NCBI RefSeq assembly: GCF_007991735.1
Contig: NZ_BJYX01000013.1
Location: 59,653 to 123,652 of the forward strand
DNA length: 64,000 bases
Source: Terrabacter aerolatus
GTDB lineage: Bacteria; Actinomycetota; Actinomycetes; Actinomycetales; Dermatophilaceae
Reading direction: 5' to 3'
The notes under the pieces were generated by a model. It saw only the letters and a list, made by a program, of their open reading frames with translations. It was not told the origin of the DNA and did not search any database. The translations under genes and the position numbers were made by a program. Position 1 is the stretch's first letter. The number at the start of each line of letters is the position of its first letter. This document shows positions 1 to 9,576 of this stretch, one piece after another.

Positions 1-1644
1 CATGTTGGCCGCCTCCTTGGCCGCGGAGGTGCCGGTGTTCATCGCGACCCCGACGTCGGACTGGGCCAGGGCCGGTGCGTCGTTGGTGCCGTCGCCCGTC
101 ATGGCGACCAGCCGGCCGCCCTCCTGCTCCTTCTTGATGAGGGCCATCTTGTCCTCGGGCGTCGCCTCGGCGAGGAAGTCGTCGACGCCGGCCTCAGCCG
201 CGATGGAGGTCGCGGTGAGGGGGTTGTCCCCGGTGATCATGACGGTGCGGATGCCCATGGCCCGCAGCTGGCCGAAGCGCTCCTTCATGCCGGGCTTGAC
301 GACGTCCTTGAGGTGCACGACCCCGAGCGCCCGCGGCTGTTCGCCGGGTCGGGCGGTGGCGACGACGAGGGGTGTGCCGCCCGCACGCGCGATCGTGTCG
401 ACCATGGTGAGCACCTCCGGCGGCACCTGACCACCGTGGCGGGCGACCCACCTGCAGACCGCGTCCGACGCGCCCTTGCGGACGGCGGTGCCGTCGCAGA
501 GGTCCGCGCCGGACATGCGCGTCTGCGCCGTGAACTCCACGAAGGTGGCGCCGTCGCGGCGTACGCCGTCCAGCCGCGCCCGCGTCCCGTCGGGCAGCCC
601 GGTGGCCGCGAGATCGACGATCGAGCGGCCCTCCGGCGTCTCGTCCGCCAGCGACGAGAGGTAGGCCGCCTCGACGAGCTCCACGTCGTCCGGTCGGGGC
701 GCTGACAGCAGCTCGGTCGCCCGCCGGTTGCCGAACGTGATGGTGCCGGTCTTGTCGAGCAGCAGGGTCGACACGTCGCCGGCCGCCTCGACGGCGCGGC
801 CCGACATGGCCAGCACGTTGTGCTGCACGAGCCGGTCCATGCCGGCGATGCCGATGGCCGAGAGCAGCGCGCCGATCGTCGTGGGGATGAGGCACACGAG
901 CAGGGCCACGAGGACCACGACCGACTGCTCGTGGCCCGAGTAGACGGCGAGGGGCTGGATGGCCATGACGGCGAGGACGAAGATGATCGTCAGGGTCGTG
1001 AGCAGGATGGTCAGGGCGATCTCGTTCGGCGTCTTCTGCCGGGCGGCCCCTTCGACGAGGGCGATCATACGGTCGATGAACGTCTCGCCGGGCTTCGTCG
1101 TGATGCGCACCGTGATGCCGTCGGAGAGCACGGTCGTGCCACCGGTGACGGCGCACCGGTCGCCGCCGGACTCGCGGATCACGGGGGCCGACTCGCCGGT
1201 GATGGCCGACTCGTCCACCGTGGCCATGCCCTCGACGACGTCGCCGTCGCCGGGGACGACCTCACCCGGGCGCACGACCACGAGGTCACCGACCATGAGG
1301 TCCGAGGCGGCGACGGTCGTCAGGGAGCCGTCCACCGCTCGGCGCTGCGCGGTCGTCGTCGTGCGGGCCGCGCGCAGCGTCGCGGCCTGGGCCTTGCCCC
1401 GACCCTCGGCCACGGCCTCGGCCATGTTGGCGAAGAGGACGGTGGCCCAGAGCCACAGCGTGATGCTCCAGGCGAACCACGACGGGTCGGTGACGGCGAC
1501 GACCGTCGTCACGAGCGATCCGACCCAGACGACGAAGACGACGGGGCTGCGCCACACGTGGCGGGGGTCGAGCTTGCGCACCGCCTCCGGGAAGGTCGCG
1601 ACGAGCTGCCGCGCCAGGAGCGTGAGCGACATCGAGTGGGTCAT
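1..1644 (-). CDS. kdpB: Potassium-transporting P-type ATPase subunit KdpB (partial, C-terminus beyond the left edge)
   Basis: Catalytic subunit of the KdpFABC high-affinity potassium pump; hydrolyses ATP at the membrane to drive K+ through KdpA. 548 residues are visible and the reading frame runs off the window, so roughly the last 130-150 residues (final membrane helices) and kdpC are not seen. Seen: actuator motif TGES at about residues 149-152, phosphorylation motif DKTGT with the Asp at residue 297, hinge motif GDGTND at about 517-522, and the family-typical AAKEAANM at the cut end. The start ATG overlaps the kdpA stop by four bases (ATGA), implying translational coupling. Order F-A-B matches the usual kdp operon. 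Confidence 0.95.
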   Translation of the reverse strand, partial: MTHSMSLTLLARQLVATFPEAVRKLDPRHVWRSPVVFVVWVGSLVTTVVAVTDPSWFAWSITLWLWATVLFANMAEAVAEGRGKAQAATLRAARTTTTAQRRAVDGSLTTVAASDLMVGDLVVVRPGEVVPGDGDVVEGMATVDESAITGESAPVIRESGGDRCAVTGGTTVLSDGITVRITTKPGETFIDRMIALVEGAARQKTPNEIALTILLTTLTIIFVLAVMAIQPLAVYSGHEQSVVVLVALLVCLIPTTIGALLSAIGIAGMDRLVQHNVLAMSGRAVEAAGDVSTLLLDKTGTITFGNRRATELLSAPRPDDVELVEAAYLSSLADETPEGRSIVDLAATGLPDGTRARLDGVRRDGATFVEFTAQTRMSGADLCDGTAVRKGASDAVCRWVARHGGQVPPEVLTMVDTIARAGGTPLVVATARPGEQPRALGVVHLKDVVKPGMKERFGQLRAMGIRTVMITGDNPLTATSIAAEAGVDDFLAEATPEDKMALIKKEQEGGRLVAMTGDGTNDAPALAQSDVGVAMNTGTSAAKEAANM

Positions 1645-3293
1645 GACAGTGCCTCCGCGAGGGGACCGAGCGCCAGTGCCGGGAAGAAGGTGAGTCCGGT
1701 GACGATGACCGCCACCCCGACGAAGAGGGCTGCGAACGTGGGTGTGTGGGTGGGCAGGGTGCCGGCGTTGACGGGCCGGCGTCGTTGTGTCACGAGAGAA
1801 CCGGCGAGGGCGAGCACGAGCACGATCGGCACGAAGCGTCCGAGGAACATGCACAGGGCCAACGTGAGGTTGACGTAGGGCGTGTCCGCCGAGAAGCCGG
1901 CGAACGCGCTCCCGTTGTTGTTGGCGGCCGAGGCGTACGCGTACATCACCTCGGTCAGCCCGTGCGGCCCCGTGGCCAGCATCTGCGAGGAGACGAGGGG
2001 TGCGACCATCCCGATGCCGGTGAAGACGAGGACGAGGGCCGGCATGACGAGCAGCGCGAGCGCGGTCAGCGTGATCTCGCGGCGCCCGACCTGCTTGCCG
2101 AGCAGCTCGGGCGTGCGCCCGACCATGAGCCCGGAGATGAAGACCGTGAGGACGGCGAGCAGCAGGGCGCCGTAGAGCCCCGACCCCACGCCTCCGGGCG
2201 ACACCTCGCCGAGCAGCATCGAGAAGAGCACGCCGCCCCCGCCGAGCGGGCTGAAGCTCTCGTGCATCGAGTTCACGGCCCCCGTCGAGGTCCCCGTCGT
2301 GCTCGCGGCGAAGAGCGCCGAGGGCCAGACGCCGAAGCGCAGCTCCTTGCCCTCGAGCCCGCCGAGCCGGCCGCCGGCGGCACTCACCTCGGCCCAGGTC
2401 ACCGCGGCGACCATGAGGCCCCACAGGGTCGCCATGAAGCCGAGCACGGCCCAGCCCTGCCGGCGGTCGCCGACGAGGACGCCGTAGGTGCGCGGCAGCG
2501 AGAACGGGATGACGAGCAGCAGGAAGATCTCCAGCAGGTTTGTGAACGCGTTGGGGTTCTCGAAGGGGTGGGCCGAGTTCGCGTTGAAGTAGCCACCGCC
2601 GTTGGTCCCCAGCTCCTTGATCGCCTCCTGCGAGGCGACGAGGCCGCCCTGGAGCACCTGCGAGCCGCCCGACACCGTCGGCACCGTGGTCGGCGCCGAG
2701 AGGTTCTGGATGACGCCGCCCAGGAGCAGCACGACAGCAGCCACGGCCGCGAGCGGCAGGAGCACCCGGACGGTGCCGCGCACGAGGTCGACCCAGAAGT
2801 TGCCGACCGCCGACCCGCTCGACCGTGCCAGCCCGCGCACGAGCGCGACGGCCACGGCCAGACCCACGGCCGGCGAGACGAAGTTCTGGACGGTCAGCCC
2901 CAGGGTCTGCACGAGGGGCGACGTGCCGGCCTCACCGGCATACGACTGCCAGTTCGTGTTCGTCACGAAGGAGACGGCGGTGTTGAGCGCGGTGTCGAGG
3001 TTCATCGCGGCCCCGCGGTCGAGCGGCAGCACGCCCTGCAGGGCGATGAGGGCGAAGAGCAGCACGATCCCGACGACGGAGAAGCCGAGGACGGCGACGG
3101 CGTACGTCGTCCACCGCTGCTCCGACGCGGGGTCGACGCGGCACAGGCGGTAGACGAGGCGCTCGACGCGCCAGTGGCCCCGGTCGGTGTCGGTGAAGAC
3201 CCGCGCCATCCACGTCCCGAGGGGCACGTGGACGGCGGCGAGGGCGGCGACGAGGACGGCGATGGTGAGCAGGCCGCTGGCGGTGTCGCTCAT
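1641..3293 (-). CDS. kdpA: Potassium-transporting ATPase potassium-binding subunit KdpA
   Basis: 550-residue polytopic membrane protein forming the K+ selectivity path of KdpFABC. Length matches the family. The four pore-loop regions are recognisable: [10 protein letters not shown] near residue 115, [18 protein letters not shown] near 230, [15 protein letters not shown] near 335-350, and [16 protein letters not shown] near 460. About ten hydrophobic segments are visible. The start codon overlaps the last base of kdpF (TGATG) and the stop overlaps kdpB, so F, A and B should be one translationally coupled transcript. Expression is presumably set by K+ limitation through KdpDE, which are not in the window. 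Confidence 0.97.
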   Translation of the reverse strand: MSDTASGLLTIAVLVAALAAVHVPLGTWMARVFTDTDRGHWRVERLVYRLCRVDPASEQRWTTYAVAVLGFSVVGIVLLFALIALQGVLPLDRGAAMNLDTALNTAVSFVTNTNWQSYAGEAGTSPLVQTLGLTVQNFVSPAVGLAVAVALVRGLARSSGSAVGNFWVDLVRGTVRVLLPLAAVAAVVLLLGGVIQNLSAPTTVPTVSGGSQVLQGGLVASQEAIKELGTNGGGYFNANSAHPFENPNAFTNLLEIFLLLVIPFSLPRTYGVLVGDRRQGWAVLGFMATLWGLMVAAVTWAEVSAAGGRLGGLEGKELRFGVWPSALFAASTTGTSTGAVNSMHESFSPLGGGGVLFSMLLGEVSPGGVGSGLYGALLLAVLTVFISGLMVGRTPELLGKQVGRREITLTALALLVMPALVLVFTGIGMVAPLVSSQMLATGPHGLTEVMYAYASAANNNGSAFAGFSADTPYVNLTLALCMFLGRFVPIVLVLALAGSLVTQRRRPVNAGTLPTHTPTFAALFVGVAVIVTGLTFFPALALGPLAEALS

Positions 3294-3379
3294 CAGAAGC
3301 GGTCCGCGTGGAGCAGGACGTGGACGAGGTAGGCCAGCACGGCGACCCCGACCACGAGCAGGAGGACGTTGGTGAACAT
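3293..3379 (-). CDS. kdpF: KdpF, small membrane subunit of the Kdp potassium pump
   Basis: 28-residue single-helix peptide (MFTNVLLLVVGVAVLAYLVH then VLLHADRF). Size, hydrophobic core and the acidic/Phe ending fit KdpF, which stabilises the KdpABC complex in the membrane. It begins at an ATG with a strong ribosome binding site (AGGAAGGAGG a few bases upstream) and its TGA overlaps the ATG of kdpA by one base. Too short for most gene callers. The identification rests on size, position and the hydrophobic pattern, since such short peptides carry little sequence signal. Confidence 0.85.
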   Translation of the reverse strand: MFTNVLLLVVGVAVLAYLVHVLLHADRF

Positions 3380-3420
3380 GCCTCCTTCCTAGGTCCGGGG
3401 GACGCCCCTCCCCACGGCCG

Positions 3421-3459
3421 TTGACCGCGTGCTGACGCCTCTTGACGCGTTCTTGACGG
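3421..3459. promoter_or_regulatory. Four helically phased TGAC direct repeats between kdpF and the channel-like gene
   Basis: TGAC occurs at 3422, 3433, 3443 and 3454, spacing 11, 10 and 11 bases, with extended units close to TTGACGCGT. Repeats one helical turn apart are typical of OmpR/PhoB-type response regulators binding as head-to-tail dimers; KdpE belongs to that family. The array lies between the divergent start codons (3379 minus and 3482 plus), about 20 bases before the channel gene and 40 before kdpF. KdpE binding is inference; a mere run of -35-like elements cannot be excluded. Confidence 0.5.
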
Positions 3460-3481
3460 GGGCGCCACTAGAGTCCGGGAC

Positions 3482-4225
3482 GTGAGTGCGTCGCTGGAGC
3501 TCTGGCCGTCATCGCCGCGTCGTGCGGGCCCCCCGTCACGGCTGGACCGCTTGCGCCGCAAGGTCTCCGAGCTGCCGTGCGCGTTGCTCCTCTTCGCCCA
3601 GCTGGCGGCGCTCGTCGCCTACCCGTTCGTCGAGACGCGTGCGGGCGACGTGCGCGAGACGGGTCGGGCGATCTTCGGCCTCATCGGCCTCGTCGTGCTC
3701 TTCCTCGCGGTGCGGGCGGTGCGCGCGACGCCGGCCCTGACGTGGGTGGCGGCCGTGCTCGGCGGCCCCGTCGTGCTGCTGACGGTCGCCGAGGCGGTGT
3801 GGGCCGACAACGAGACGATCGCCTTCTGGAGCGCCCTGCTGCACGCGCTCTTCTACCTCTACACCGGCTACGGCCTGCTCCGGTACATGTTCGCCGACAA
3901 CTGGGTCACCCGCGACGAGCTCTACGCGACGGGGGCCACCTTCACCGTCGTGGCGTGGGGTTTCGCCTACCTCTACGTGGCCGTCCAGATCCTGTGGCCC
4001 CACTCGTTCACCATCTACGGCGTGGCGGCCCCGGGCACGCGCACGTGGTTCGAGCTGCTCTACCTCTCGATCACGACGATGACCTCGACGGGCCTGTCCG
4101 ACATCATCGCCGTCGAGCCGCACGCCCGTGCCTTCGTGCTGCTCCAGCAGATCGCCGGCATGCTCTACGTCGCGCTCGTCGTGGCCCGACTCGTCGGGCT
4201 CACCATCGCCCGGTTCCGGCAGTAG
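3482..4225 (+). CDS. Ion-channel-like membrane protein with non-canonical selectivity filter
   Basis: 247 residues, GTG start, divergent from kdpFAB. After a basic N-terminus there are about six hydrophobic segments (from about residue 34 to 245). Near residues 193-207 comes a pore-loop-like stretch TTMTSTGLSDI, followed by a long terminal helix ending VVARLVGL, the same layout as two-transmembrane (Ion_trans_2) potassium channels. In those the filter is T-V-G-Y-G-D; here the aligned residues are S-T-G-L-S-D, so both the Tyr and the second Gly are replaced. The fold assignment is inferred from pattern only; ion selectivity cannot be predicted. A role in K+ balance is suggested by the divergent Kdp pump. 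Confidence 0.65.
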   Translation: MSASLELWPSSPRRAGPPSRLDRLRRKVSELPCALLLFAQLAALVAYPFVETRAGDVRETGRAIFGLIGLVVLFLAVRAVRATPALTWVAAVLGGPVVLLTVAEAVWADNETIAFWSALLHALFYLYTGYGLLRYMFADNWVTRDELYATGATFTVVAWGFAYLYVAVQILWPHSFTIYGVAAPGTRTWFELLYLSITTMTSTGLSDIIAVEPHARAFVLLQQIAGMLYVALVVARLVGLTIARFRQ

Positions 4226-4279
4226 CGGGCTGCCCCCACCGATGGCGTATGCCGTGTGCCCGGGTCCCGCCGGTCGTGC

Positions 4280-5500
4280 TCAGCGGGTGTCGTCGAGCTC
4301 TGCGAACGTCTTGAGGCTGGGGGAGCGGGTCGTCTGGAGGTCGCGGGCGACCGCCTCGACGTCGCGCATGACGCGGAGCGTGTTGCCCCGCACGAGCCGG
4401 GCGACGTCGGCCTCGGACCACGAGCGCTCGAGCAGCGCGGCGACGAGCCTCGGGTAGCCGCTGACGTCCTCGAGGCCGACGGGGAAGGTGTCGGTGCCGT
4501 CGTAGTCACCGCCGATGCCGACGTGGTCGATGCCGGCGACCTCGCGCACGTGCTCGAGGTGGGCGACGACCTGCCCGATCGTCGCGTCGGGCTTCGGGTG
4601 CTCGCGCTGCCAGCCGGCGGTGAAGCGGCCGAACGCCTCCCAGTCGCGGGCCTCGACGCCGACGACGGCTGCGGCCGCGGCGGCCTCGACGCGCCACGCT
4701 GCGGTCGCGGGGGAGACGAACTCGGGCACGAAGGTCACCATGCACACGCCGCCGTTGGCCGGCAGCGCCGCGAGCACGTCGTCGGGCACGTTGCGCGGGG
4801 TGTCGCACAGGGCCAGGGCCGAGGAGTGGCTGAAGATGACCGGGGCGTCGGTCGCCTCGAGCGCGTCGCGCATCGTCGTGGCGGCCACGTGGCTGAGGTC
4901 GACCATCATGCCGAGCCGGTTCATCTCCCGGACGACCTCGCGACCGAACTCGCTGAGGCCGCCGACCACCGGGACGTCGGTGGCCGAGTCGGCCCACGGC
5001 GTGTTGTCGTTGTGCGTCAGCGTCAGGTAGCGCACGCCGAGGACGTGCAGCAGGCGCAGCGTCCCGAGCGAGGACCCGATGGAGTGACCGCCCTCGGCGC
5101 CGAGCAGCGAGGCGATCCGTCCCGTCGCGGTGGCCCGCTCGATCTCGTCGGCGGTGCGGGCGAGAGCCAGTCGGTCGGCATACGACCCGATCATCCGGTG
5201 CACGCCGTCGACCTGCTCCAGCGTGGCCACGACGGCGGAGTCGCCCTGGAGCGTGCTCGGCACGAAGACCGACCAGAACTGGGCGCCGACCCCTCCCTCG
5301 GCCAGCCGGGGAAGGTCGGTCTGGGTCGTCGTGAGGCGCTCGCCGACGTCGAGGGCCTCGAAGTCGTAGCGGGTCTGTTCCCGCGCCTCCCACGGGAGGT
5401 CGTTGTGCCCGTCGACGAGCGGGTGCCGGGCCAGCAGCGCGCGCGCCCGCGCCAGGAGGTCGTCGCTGCCGTGGGGGGCGGTTCCGAGCATGTCGGCCAT
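4280..5500 (-). CDS. Membrane dipeptidase (peptidase M19 / renal dipeptidase family)
   Basis: 406 residues. Zinc-dependent dipeptidase that cleaves dipeptides, including those with a D-residue. Seen: the N-terminal metal motif DGHNDLPW (His32, Asp34), VDLSHVA and FSHSSAL in the middle, and the C-terminal GGDYDGTDTFPVGLEDVSGY that closes the active site. No signal peptide, so cytoplasmic despite the family name. I chose the ATG at 5500 because GGGGTG lies just upstream; an ATG at 5515 would add five residues but lacks such a site. It stands back-to-back with rimO. Nearby serine hydrolase and dipeptide epimerase genes suggest a peptide recycling context. Confidence 0.92.
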   Translation of the reverse strand: MADMLGTAPHGSDDLLARARALLARHPLVDGHNDLPWEAREQTRYDFEALDVGERLTTTQTDLPRLAEGGVGAQFWSVFVPSTLQGDSAVVATLEQVDGVHRMIGSYADRLALARTADEIERATATGRIASLLGAEGGHSIGSSLGTLRLLHVLGVRYLTLTHNDNTPWADSATDVPVVGGLSEFGREVVREMNRLGMMVDLSHVAATTMRDALEATDAPVIFSHSSALALCDTPRNVPDDVLAALPANGGVCMVTFVPEFVSPATAAWRVEAAAAAAVVGVEARDWEAFGRFTAGWQREHPKPDATIGQVVAHLEHVREVAGIDHVGIGGDYDGTDTFPVGLEDVSGYPRLVAALLERSWSEADVARLVRGNTLRVMRDVEAVARDLQTTRSPSLKTFAELDDTR

Positions 5501-5528
5501 TGAACACCCCGCCATCTAGAGTGGACGC

Positions 5529-7004
5529 ATGACCCCTCCCCACCCGAGCGCCGACAGAAGCGTCGCACTCGTCACCCTCGGGTGCACGCGCAACGAGGTC
5601 GACTCCGAGGAGCTGGCCGGACGGCTGCTCGCCGAGGGGTGGCGTCTCGTCGACGACGCGTCCGAGGCGGACGTCGCCGTCGTCAACACCTGCGGTTTCG
5701 TCGAGCAGGCCAAGAAGGACTCCATCGACGCCCTGCTCGAGGCCTCCGACCTCAAGGGCGAGGGCAGCCGCACCCAGAAGGTCGTGGCCGTCGGCTGTCT
5801 CGCGGAGCGGTACGGCAAGGAGCTCGCCGACCAGCTGCCGGAGGCCGACGCGGTGCTCGGCTTCGACTCCTACCGCGACATGAGCGCGCACCTGCAGACG
5901 ATCCTCGCCGGCGGCCACGTCGAGAGCCACACCCCGGGCGACCGCCGGACGCTGCTCCCGCTGACGCCCGCGAAGCGGCAGGAGGGATCTGCCACCGTCG
6001 CGCTGCCCGGCCACGGTGACGGCCGCCCGGACCTCGCCGACGACGACGTCCCGACCCCTGCCTCCGGCCCCCGGGTCATCCGGGCCCGCCTCGACGGCCG
6101 CCCGTGGGCGCCGCTCAAGATCGCGTCGGGCTGCGACCGCCGCTGCTCGTTCTGCGCCATCCCGATGTTCCGCGGCGCCTTCCTCTCGCGCCGCCCCGCC
6201 GACATCGTCGCCGAGGGCCGCTGGCTCGCGCAGCAGGGCGTCAAGGAGCTCTTCCTCGTCTCGGAGAACTCGACCTCCTACGGCAAGGACCTCGGTGACC
6301 TCGGCCTGCTCGAGAAGCTGCTCCCCGAGCTGACCGCGATCGAGGGCATCGAGCGTGTCCGCGTGTCCTACCTCCAGCCGGCCGAGATCCGCCCCGGCCT
6401 GCTGCGCGCCATGGCCGACATCCCCGGCGTCGTGCCCTACTACGACATCTCCTTCCAGCACGCGTCCGAGCCGCTGCTGCGCTCGATGCGCCGCTTCGGC
6501 TCGCGGGAGGCCTTCCTCGACCTGCTGGCCCGCGTGCGTGCCGACGCCCCCGAGGCCGGCATCCGCTGCAACGTCATCGTCGGCTTCCCCGGCGAGACCG
6601 AGGCCGACCTCGACGAGCTCGAGGCCTTCCTCACCGAGGCGCGCCTCGACGTCGTCGGCGTCTTCGGCTACTCCGACGAGGACGGCACCGAGGCCGAGGG
6701 GTATGTCGGCAAGCTGGCTCCCGAGGTCGTCGCCGAGCGCCTCGACCGCTTCACCCGTCTCGTCGAGGAGCTCAACGCGCAGCGCGCCGAGGAGCGCGTC
6801 GGAGAGCGGGTCCTCGTCCTCGTCGAGGAGATCGACGACGCGGAGGGCACCGTCATCGGGCGTGCCGACTTCCAGGGCCCGGACGTCGACGGTGTCACCA
6901 TCGTCCACGTCCCCGAAGGCGCACCGGCCCCTCAGGTCGGCGACCTCGTGCCGGCCGTCGTCGTCGGCACCGAGGGGATCGACCTCGTCGCGGAGCCGCG
7001 ATGA
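5529..7004 (+). CDS. rimO: Ribosomal protein S12 methylthiotransferase RimO
   Basis: 491 residues. Radical-SAM enzyme that adds a methylthio group to the conserved Asp of ribosomal protein S12. Domains: N-terminal UPF0004 domain with [11 protein letters not shown] (Cys19) and NTCGFVE; radical-SAM core with the cluster motif CDRRCSFC (Cys202, Cys206, Cys209) followed by [12 protein letters not shown], characteristic of RimO rather than MiaB; C-terminal TRAM domain (about 425-490). An insert of about 60 residues around 125-190 is poorly conserved in appearance. Its last codons overlap the start of pgsA (ATGA), so the two are coupled. Confidence 0.95.
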   Translation: MTPPHPSADRSVALVTLGCTRNEVDSEELAGRLLAEGWRLVDDASEADVAVVNTCGFVEQAKKDSIDALLEASDLKGEGSRTQKVVAVGCLAERYGKELADQLPEADAVLGFDSYRDMSAHLQTILAGGHVESHTPGDRRTLLPLTPAKRQEGSATVALPGHGDGRPDLADDDVPTPASGPRVIRARLDGRPWAPLKIASGCDRRCSFCAIPMFRGAFLSRRPADIVAEGRWLAQQGVKELFLVSENSTSYGKDLGDLGLLEKLLPELTAIEGIERVRVSYLQPAEIRPGLLRAMADIPGVVPYYDISFQHASEPLLRSMRRFGSREAFLDLLARVRADAPEAGIRCNVIVGFPGETEADLDELEAFLTEARLDVVGVFGYSDEDGTEAEGYVGKLAPEVVAERLDRFTRLVEELNAQRAEERVGERVLVLVEEIDDAEGTVIGRADFQGPDVDGVTIVHVPEGAPAPQVGDLVPAVVVGTEGIDLVAEPR

Positions 7005-7699
7005 CGCCACAGACCTTCCACCGGGGGGAGGGTCCTGCCCCTCGACCCACCGACTGGAACCTGCCCAACGCCCTGACGGTCCTGCGCTTCCTGCTCGTGC
7101 CCGTCTACGCGGTGCTGCTCTTCCAGGACGGGGGCAACGAGCCGTGGTGGCGCTTCTGGGCCTGGGCGGTCTTCGCGCTCGCGGCCGTGACCGACGGTGT
7201 CGACGGCAAGATCGCCCGACGCCGCGGCGAGATCACCAACTTCGGCAAGGTCGCCGACCCCATCGCCGACAAGGCGCTGACCGGCACGGCGTTCATCGGC
7301 CTGTCGCTCCTCGGCGTCGTGTGGTGGTGGGTGACGGTCGTCATCCTCGTGCGCGAGATCGGCATCACGGTGCTGCGGTTCGTCGTGATCCGGCACGGGG
7401 TCATGCCCGCGGGCCGCGGCGGCAAGCTCAAGACGATGCTCCAGACCCTCGCCCTCGGTTCGCTCACCCTGCCGCTGTGGGTCTGGCCCTTCGGAGACGC
7501 CCTGACGACCGTGGCCTACGTCCTGCTCGGCGCGGCCCTCGTCATGACCGTCGTCAGCGGTGTCGACTACGTCTTCAAGGCGGCCCGGCTCCGCGAGACG
7601 AGCGAGCGCACCCAGCTGCGCCGCGCCGCCCGCGCCGCCCAGCGCGAGTCACGGTCACAGCCGGCGGCGCCGCCCGAGCGGACGGCGAAGCGGGACTGA
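7001..7699 (+). CDS. pgsA: CDP-diacylglycerol--glycerol-3-phosphate 3-phosphatidyltransferase
   Basis: 232-residue integral membrane enzyme making phosphatidylglycerol-phosphate, the first step toward phosphatidylglycerol and cardiolipin. The CDP-alcohol phosphatidyltransferase signature is complete around residues 66-92: D-G-V-D-G-x-x-A-R, eight residues, G-x3-D-x3-D. The N-terminal [20 protein letters not shown] is typical of PgsA. A basic, Gln/Arg-rich tail follows the last helix. It overlaps rimO by four bases and is followed directly by cinA and clgR, an arrangement also known from other actinobacteria. Confidence 0.94.
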   Translation: MTPQTFHRGEGPAPRPTDWNLPNALTVLRFLLVPVYAVLLFQDGGNEPWWRFWAWAVFALAAVTDGVDGKIARRRGEITNFGKVADPIADKALTGTAFIGLSLLGVVWWWVTVVILVREIGITVLRFVVIRHGVMPAGRGGKLKTMLQTLALGSLTLPLWVWPFGDALTTVAYVLLGAALVMTVVSGVDYVFKAARLRETSERTQLRRAARAAQRESRSQPAAPPERTAKRD

Positions 7700-7700
7700 C

Positions 7701-8303
7701 GTGGGTGCCGCGGGTGATGGGTGCGACGGCGGCCTGGCGCCGGGAGCCGAGCTCGTCGCCGCGCTGACCCGCGCAGGGGAGACCCTGGCCTGCGCCGAGT
7801 CGCTGACTGCGGGGCTCGTGGCCGCGACGGTCGCCGACACCCCGGGGGCCTCCGCCGTGCTGCTCGGCGGGGTCGTCGCCTACGCCCCCGAGGTCAAGGC
7901 GTCGCTGCTCGGCGTGCCCGCCGACCTCCTGGCCCGGGTGGGCACCGTCGACCCTGCGGTCGCGGCCGCGATGGCCGAGGGCGTCCGCCGTCGCCTCGGT
8001 GCGACGTGGGGGCTGTCGACGACCGGGGTGGCCGGACCCGGGCCCTCCGAGGGCAAGCCCGAGGGGACCGTGCACGTCGCCGTCTCGGGGCCGTCGGGAA
8101 CACGGACGCGCGCGCTCGAGTTGAACGGACCCAGGGCGCAGATCCGTTCTGCGACCGTCGACGCGGTGCTCCGGCTCGCGGTCGAGGAGACCGGCGCCAC
8201 GCGCCGAACTCCTGCGCCGCCGTGGGAGCCTCGGGGTACGGTAGGGCTGTCGGGCCACCCCGGCGGTGACCCCGCGACCGACCACCCGACACCAGCGACC
8301 TGA
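7701..8303 (+). CDS. CinA family protein, nicotinamide-nucleotide amidohydrolase domain
   Basis: 200 residues from a GTG one base after the pgsA stop. The C-terminal CinA domain (PncC-type NMN deamidase, NAD salvage) is clear: [20 protein letters not shown] near residues 26-45, [15 protein letters not shown] near 60, and the motif [20 protein letters not shown] near 110-130. The N-terminal MoaB-like domain of full CinA is absent, as is usual in actinobacteria. The last 35 residues are Pro/Gly-rich and not part of the domain. Start choice is by position and frame; no strong ribosome binding site is visible. Confidence 0.85.
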   Translation: MGAAGDGCDGGLAPGAELVAALTRAGETLACAESLTAGLVAATVADTPGASAVLLGGVVAYAPEVKASLLGVPADLLARVGTVDPAVAAAMAEGVRRRLGATWGLSTTGVAGPGPSEGKPEGTVHVAVSGPSGTRTRALELNGPRAQIRSATVDAVLRLAVEETGATRRTPAPPWEPRGTVGLSGHPGGDPATDHPTPAT

Positions 8304-8314
8304 AGGAGGACGGC

Positions 8315-8617
8315 ATGACGACACTGTTGCGACGCGAGCTCGGTGACGTCCTTCGTGAGCGCCGGCGCGCCCAGGGCCGCACCCTCCGGGAGGTCTCGGC
8401 CACGGCCTCGGTCTCGCTCGGCTACCTCAGCGAGGTCGAGCGCGGCGAGAAGGAGGCCTCCTCCGAGCTGCTCGCCTCGATCTGCGGCGCCCTGTCCCTA
8501 CCGCTGTCGCAGGTGCTCATCGACGTCTCCAGCCGGATGGCCGAGAGCGAGGGGCTCGCCCCGACCGTCGCGCTGCCCGTGCCGTCGGGTGACGTGGTGT
8601 CCGCCTCCGCCGCCTGA
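8315..8617 (+). CDS. clgR: ClgR-type XRE-family transcriptional regulator
   Basis: 100 residues. Helix-turn-helix domain in residues about 8-70, with [33 protein letters not shown] (seen in shorter parts) matching ClgR, the actinobacterial activator of clpP/clpC and lon protease genes. Good ribosome binding site (AAGGAGG) upstream of the ATG. The protein ends Ser-Ala-Ser-Ala-Ala; ClgR of other actinobacteria is itself degraded by Clp protease through C-terminal alanines, and the ending here is compatible with that feedback. Location after pgsA and cinA is the conserved one. Confidence 0.88.
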   Translation: MTTLLRRELGDVLRERRRAQGRTLREVSATASVSLGYLSEVERGEKEASSELLASICGALSLPLSQVLIDVSSRMAESEGLAPTVALPVPSGDVVSASAA

Positions 8618-8634
8618 TCGTCTACCGTGCTGGG

Positions 8635-9576
8635 GTGCCCAGCCCCTTCTCGGACCTCGACACACGTCTCGACGCGGCGACCGCGACACCGTCCGCACCG
8701 TCCCCCACCGTGCTGTCGGTCTGGCTCGGCGACCTCGACGGCCGACCCCGGTACGAGCACGCCGCCCGGGCTCCGCACTACGCCGCCTCGACCATGAAGC
8801 TGCCGCTCGTCATCGCGGCGTTCCGCCGGGTGGCGCGCGGGGAGCTCGACCTCTCTGCGCCCGTCACGGTCACGGGGCGCTTCGCCTCGGTGCACGACGG
8901 CTCGCCCTTCGGGCTCGACGAGTCGGACGACCAGGACCCGCAGACGTGGGCGGCCGTCGGCGGCACGAGGACGCTCGGTGAGCTCGCGGAGCAGGCCATC
9001 ACGCACTCGAGCAACATCGCGACCAACCTGCTCGTCGACGTCGTCGGTCTCACCGAGGTCGCCGACGTGCTCCGCCTCGTCGGGTGCTCCCCGGCGACCG
9101 TCGTCGGGCGCGGCATCGAGGACGCGGTCGCGCGTCGGGCCGGCGTCACGAACACCGTGACCGCGGCCGACCTCGGGCTCGTCATGGCTGCCGTCGGTCG
9201 GCGCGACCCCGCTCTCGGCGGCGAGGCCGTGCTGGGGCCGGTCGAGGCGCTCCTGAGCCGTCAGGTGCACGTCGACCAGGTTCCCGCCGGTCTGCCGGCC
9301 GGGACGCCGACCGCGAGCAAGTCCGGCTGGATCCCAGGCGTCTCGCACGACGTCGCGCTGGTGCGGCCGCCGGGGGAGGCACCCTTCGTCCTCGCCGTCT
9401 GCACGACCGTCGACCTCGACGAGACCGAGGCCGCCACCCTCGTGGCGGGGATCGCGCGTGACGTCTGGCGTGCCGAGCACCCGGACGACCACGTGGACGG
9501 CCACCCGGACGACCACGTGGACGGTCACCCGGGCGGGACTCCCGCCGACCTCTCCGTCGCGCGGGAGCGAGCATGA
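8635..9576 (+). CDS. Serine hydrolase (class A beta-lactamase fold)
   Basis: 313 residues, GTG start. The three active-site motifs of the penicillin-recognising serine hydrolases are present: S-T-M-K at 52-55, S-S-N at 125-127 and K-S-G at 229-231. There is no signal peptide or lipobox, so unlike true beta-lactamases it should stay in the cytoplasm; a role as peptidase or esterase on small D-amino-acid-containing peptides is plausible but inferred. The C-terminal 30 residues contain a duplicated HPDDHVDG. The stop overlaps the start of the dipeptide epimerase gene (ATGA), suggesting a shared pathway. Confidence 0.8.
   Translation: MPSPFSDLDTRLDAATATPSAPSPTVLSVWLGDLDGRPRYEHAARAPHYAASTMKLPLVIAAFRRVARGELDLSAPVTVTGRFASVHDGSPFGLDESDDQDPQTWAAVGGTRTLGELAEQAITHSSNIATNLLVDVVGLTEVADVLRLVGCSPATVVGRGIEDAVARRAGVTNTVTAADLGLVMAAVGRRDPALGGEAVLGPVEALLSRQVHVDQVPAGLPAGTPTASKSGWIPGVSHDVALVRPPGEAPFVLAVCTTVDLDETEAATLVAGIARDVWRAEHPDDHVDGHPDDHVDGHPGGTPADLSVARERA
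9478..9525 (+). repeat. 24-bp tandem repeat coding for HPDDHVDG twice
   Basis: Two copies of a 24-base unit (cacccggacgaccacgtgga plus cggc/cggt), differing only in the last base, followed by the first bases of a third copy. In frame within the serine hydrolase gene, near its 3' end. Encodes a His/Asp-rich stretch that could bind a metal ion, or be a neutral tail. Confidence 0.9.

Noticed and set aside
4506..7010. Long open frames on the minus strand opposite rimO and many other genes
   Set aside because: Arg/Gly/Asp-rich translations without motifs; typical shadow frames of GC-rich coding DNA.
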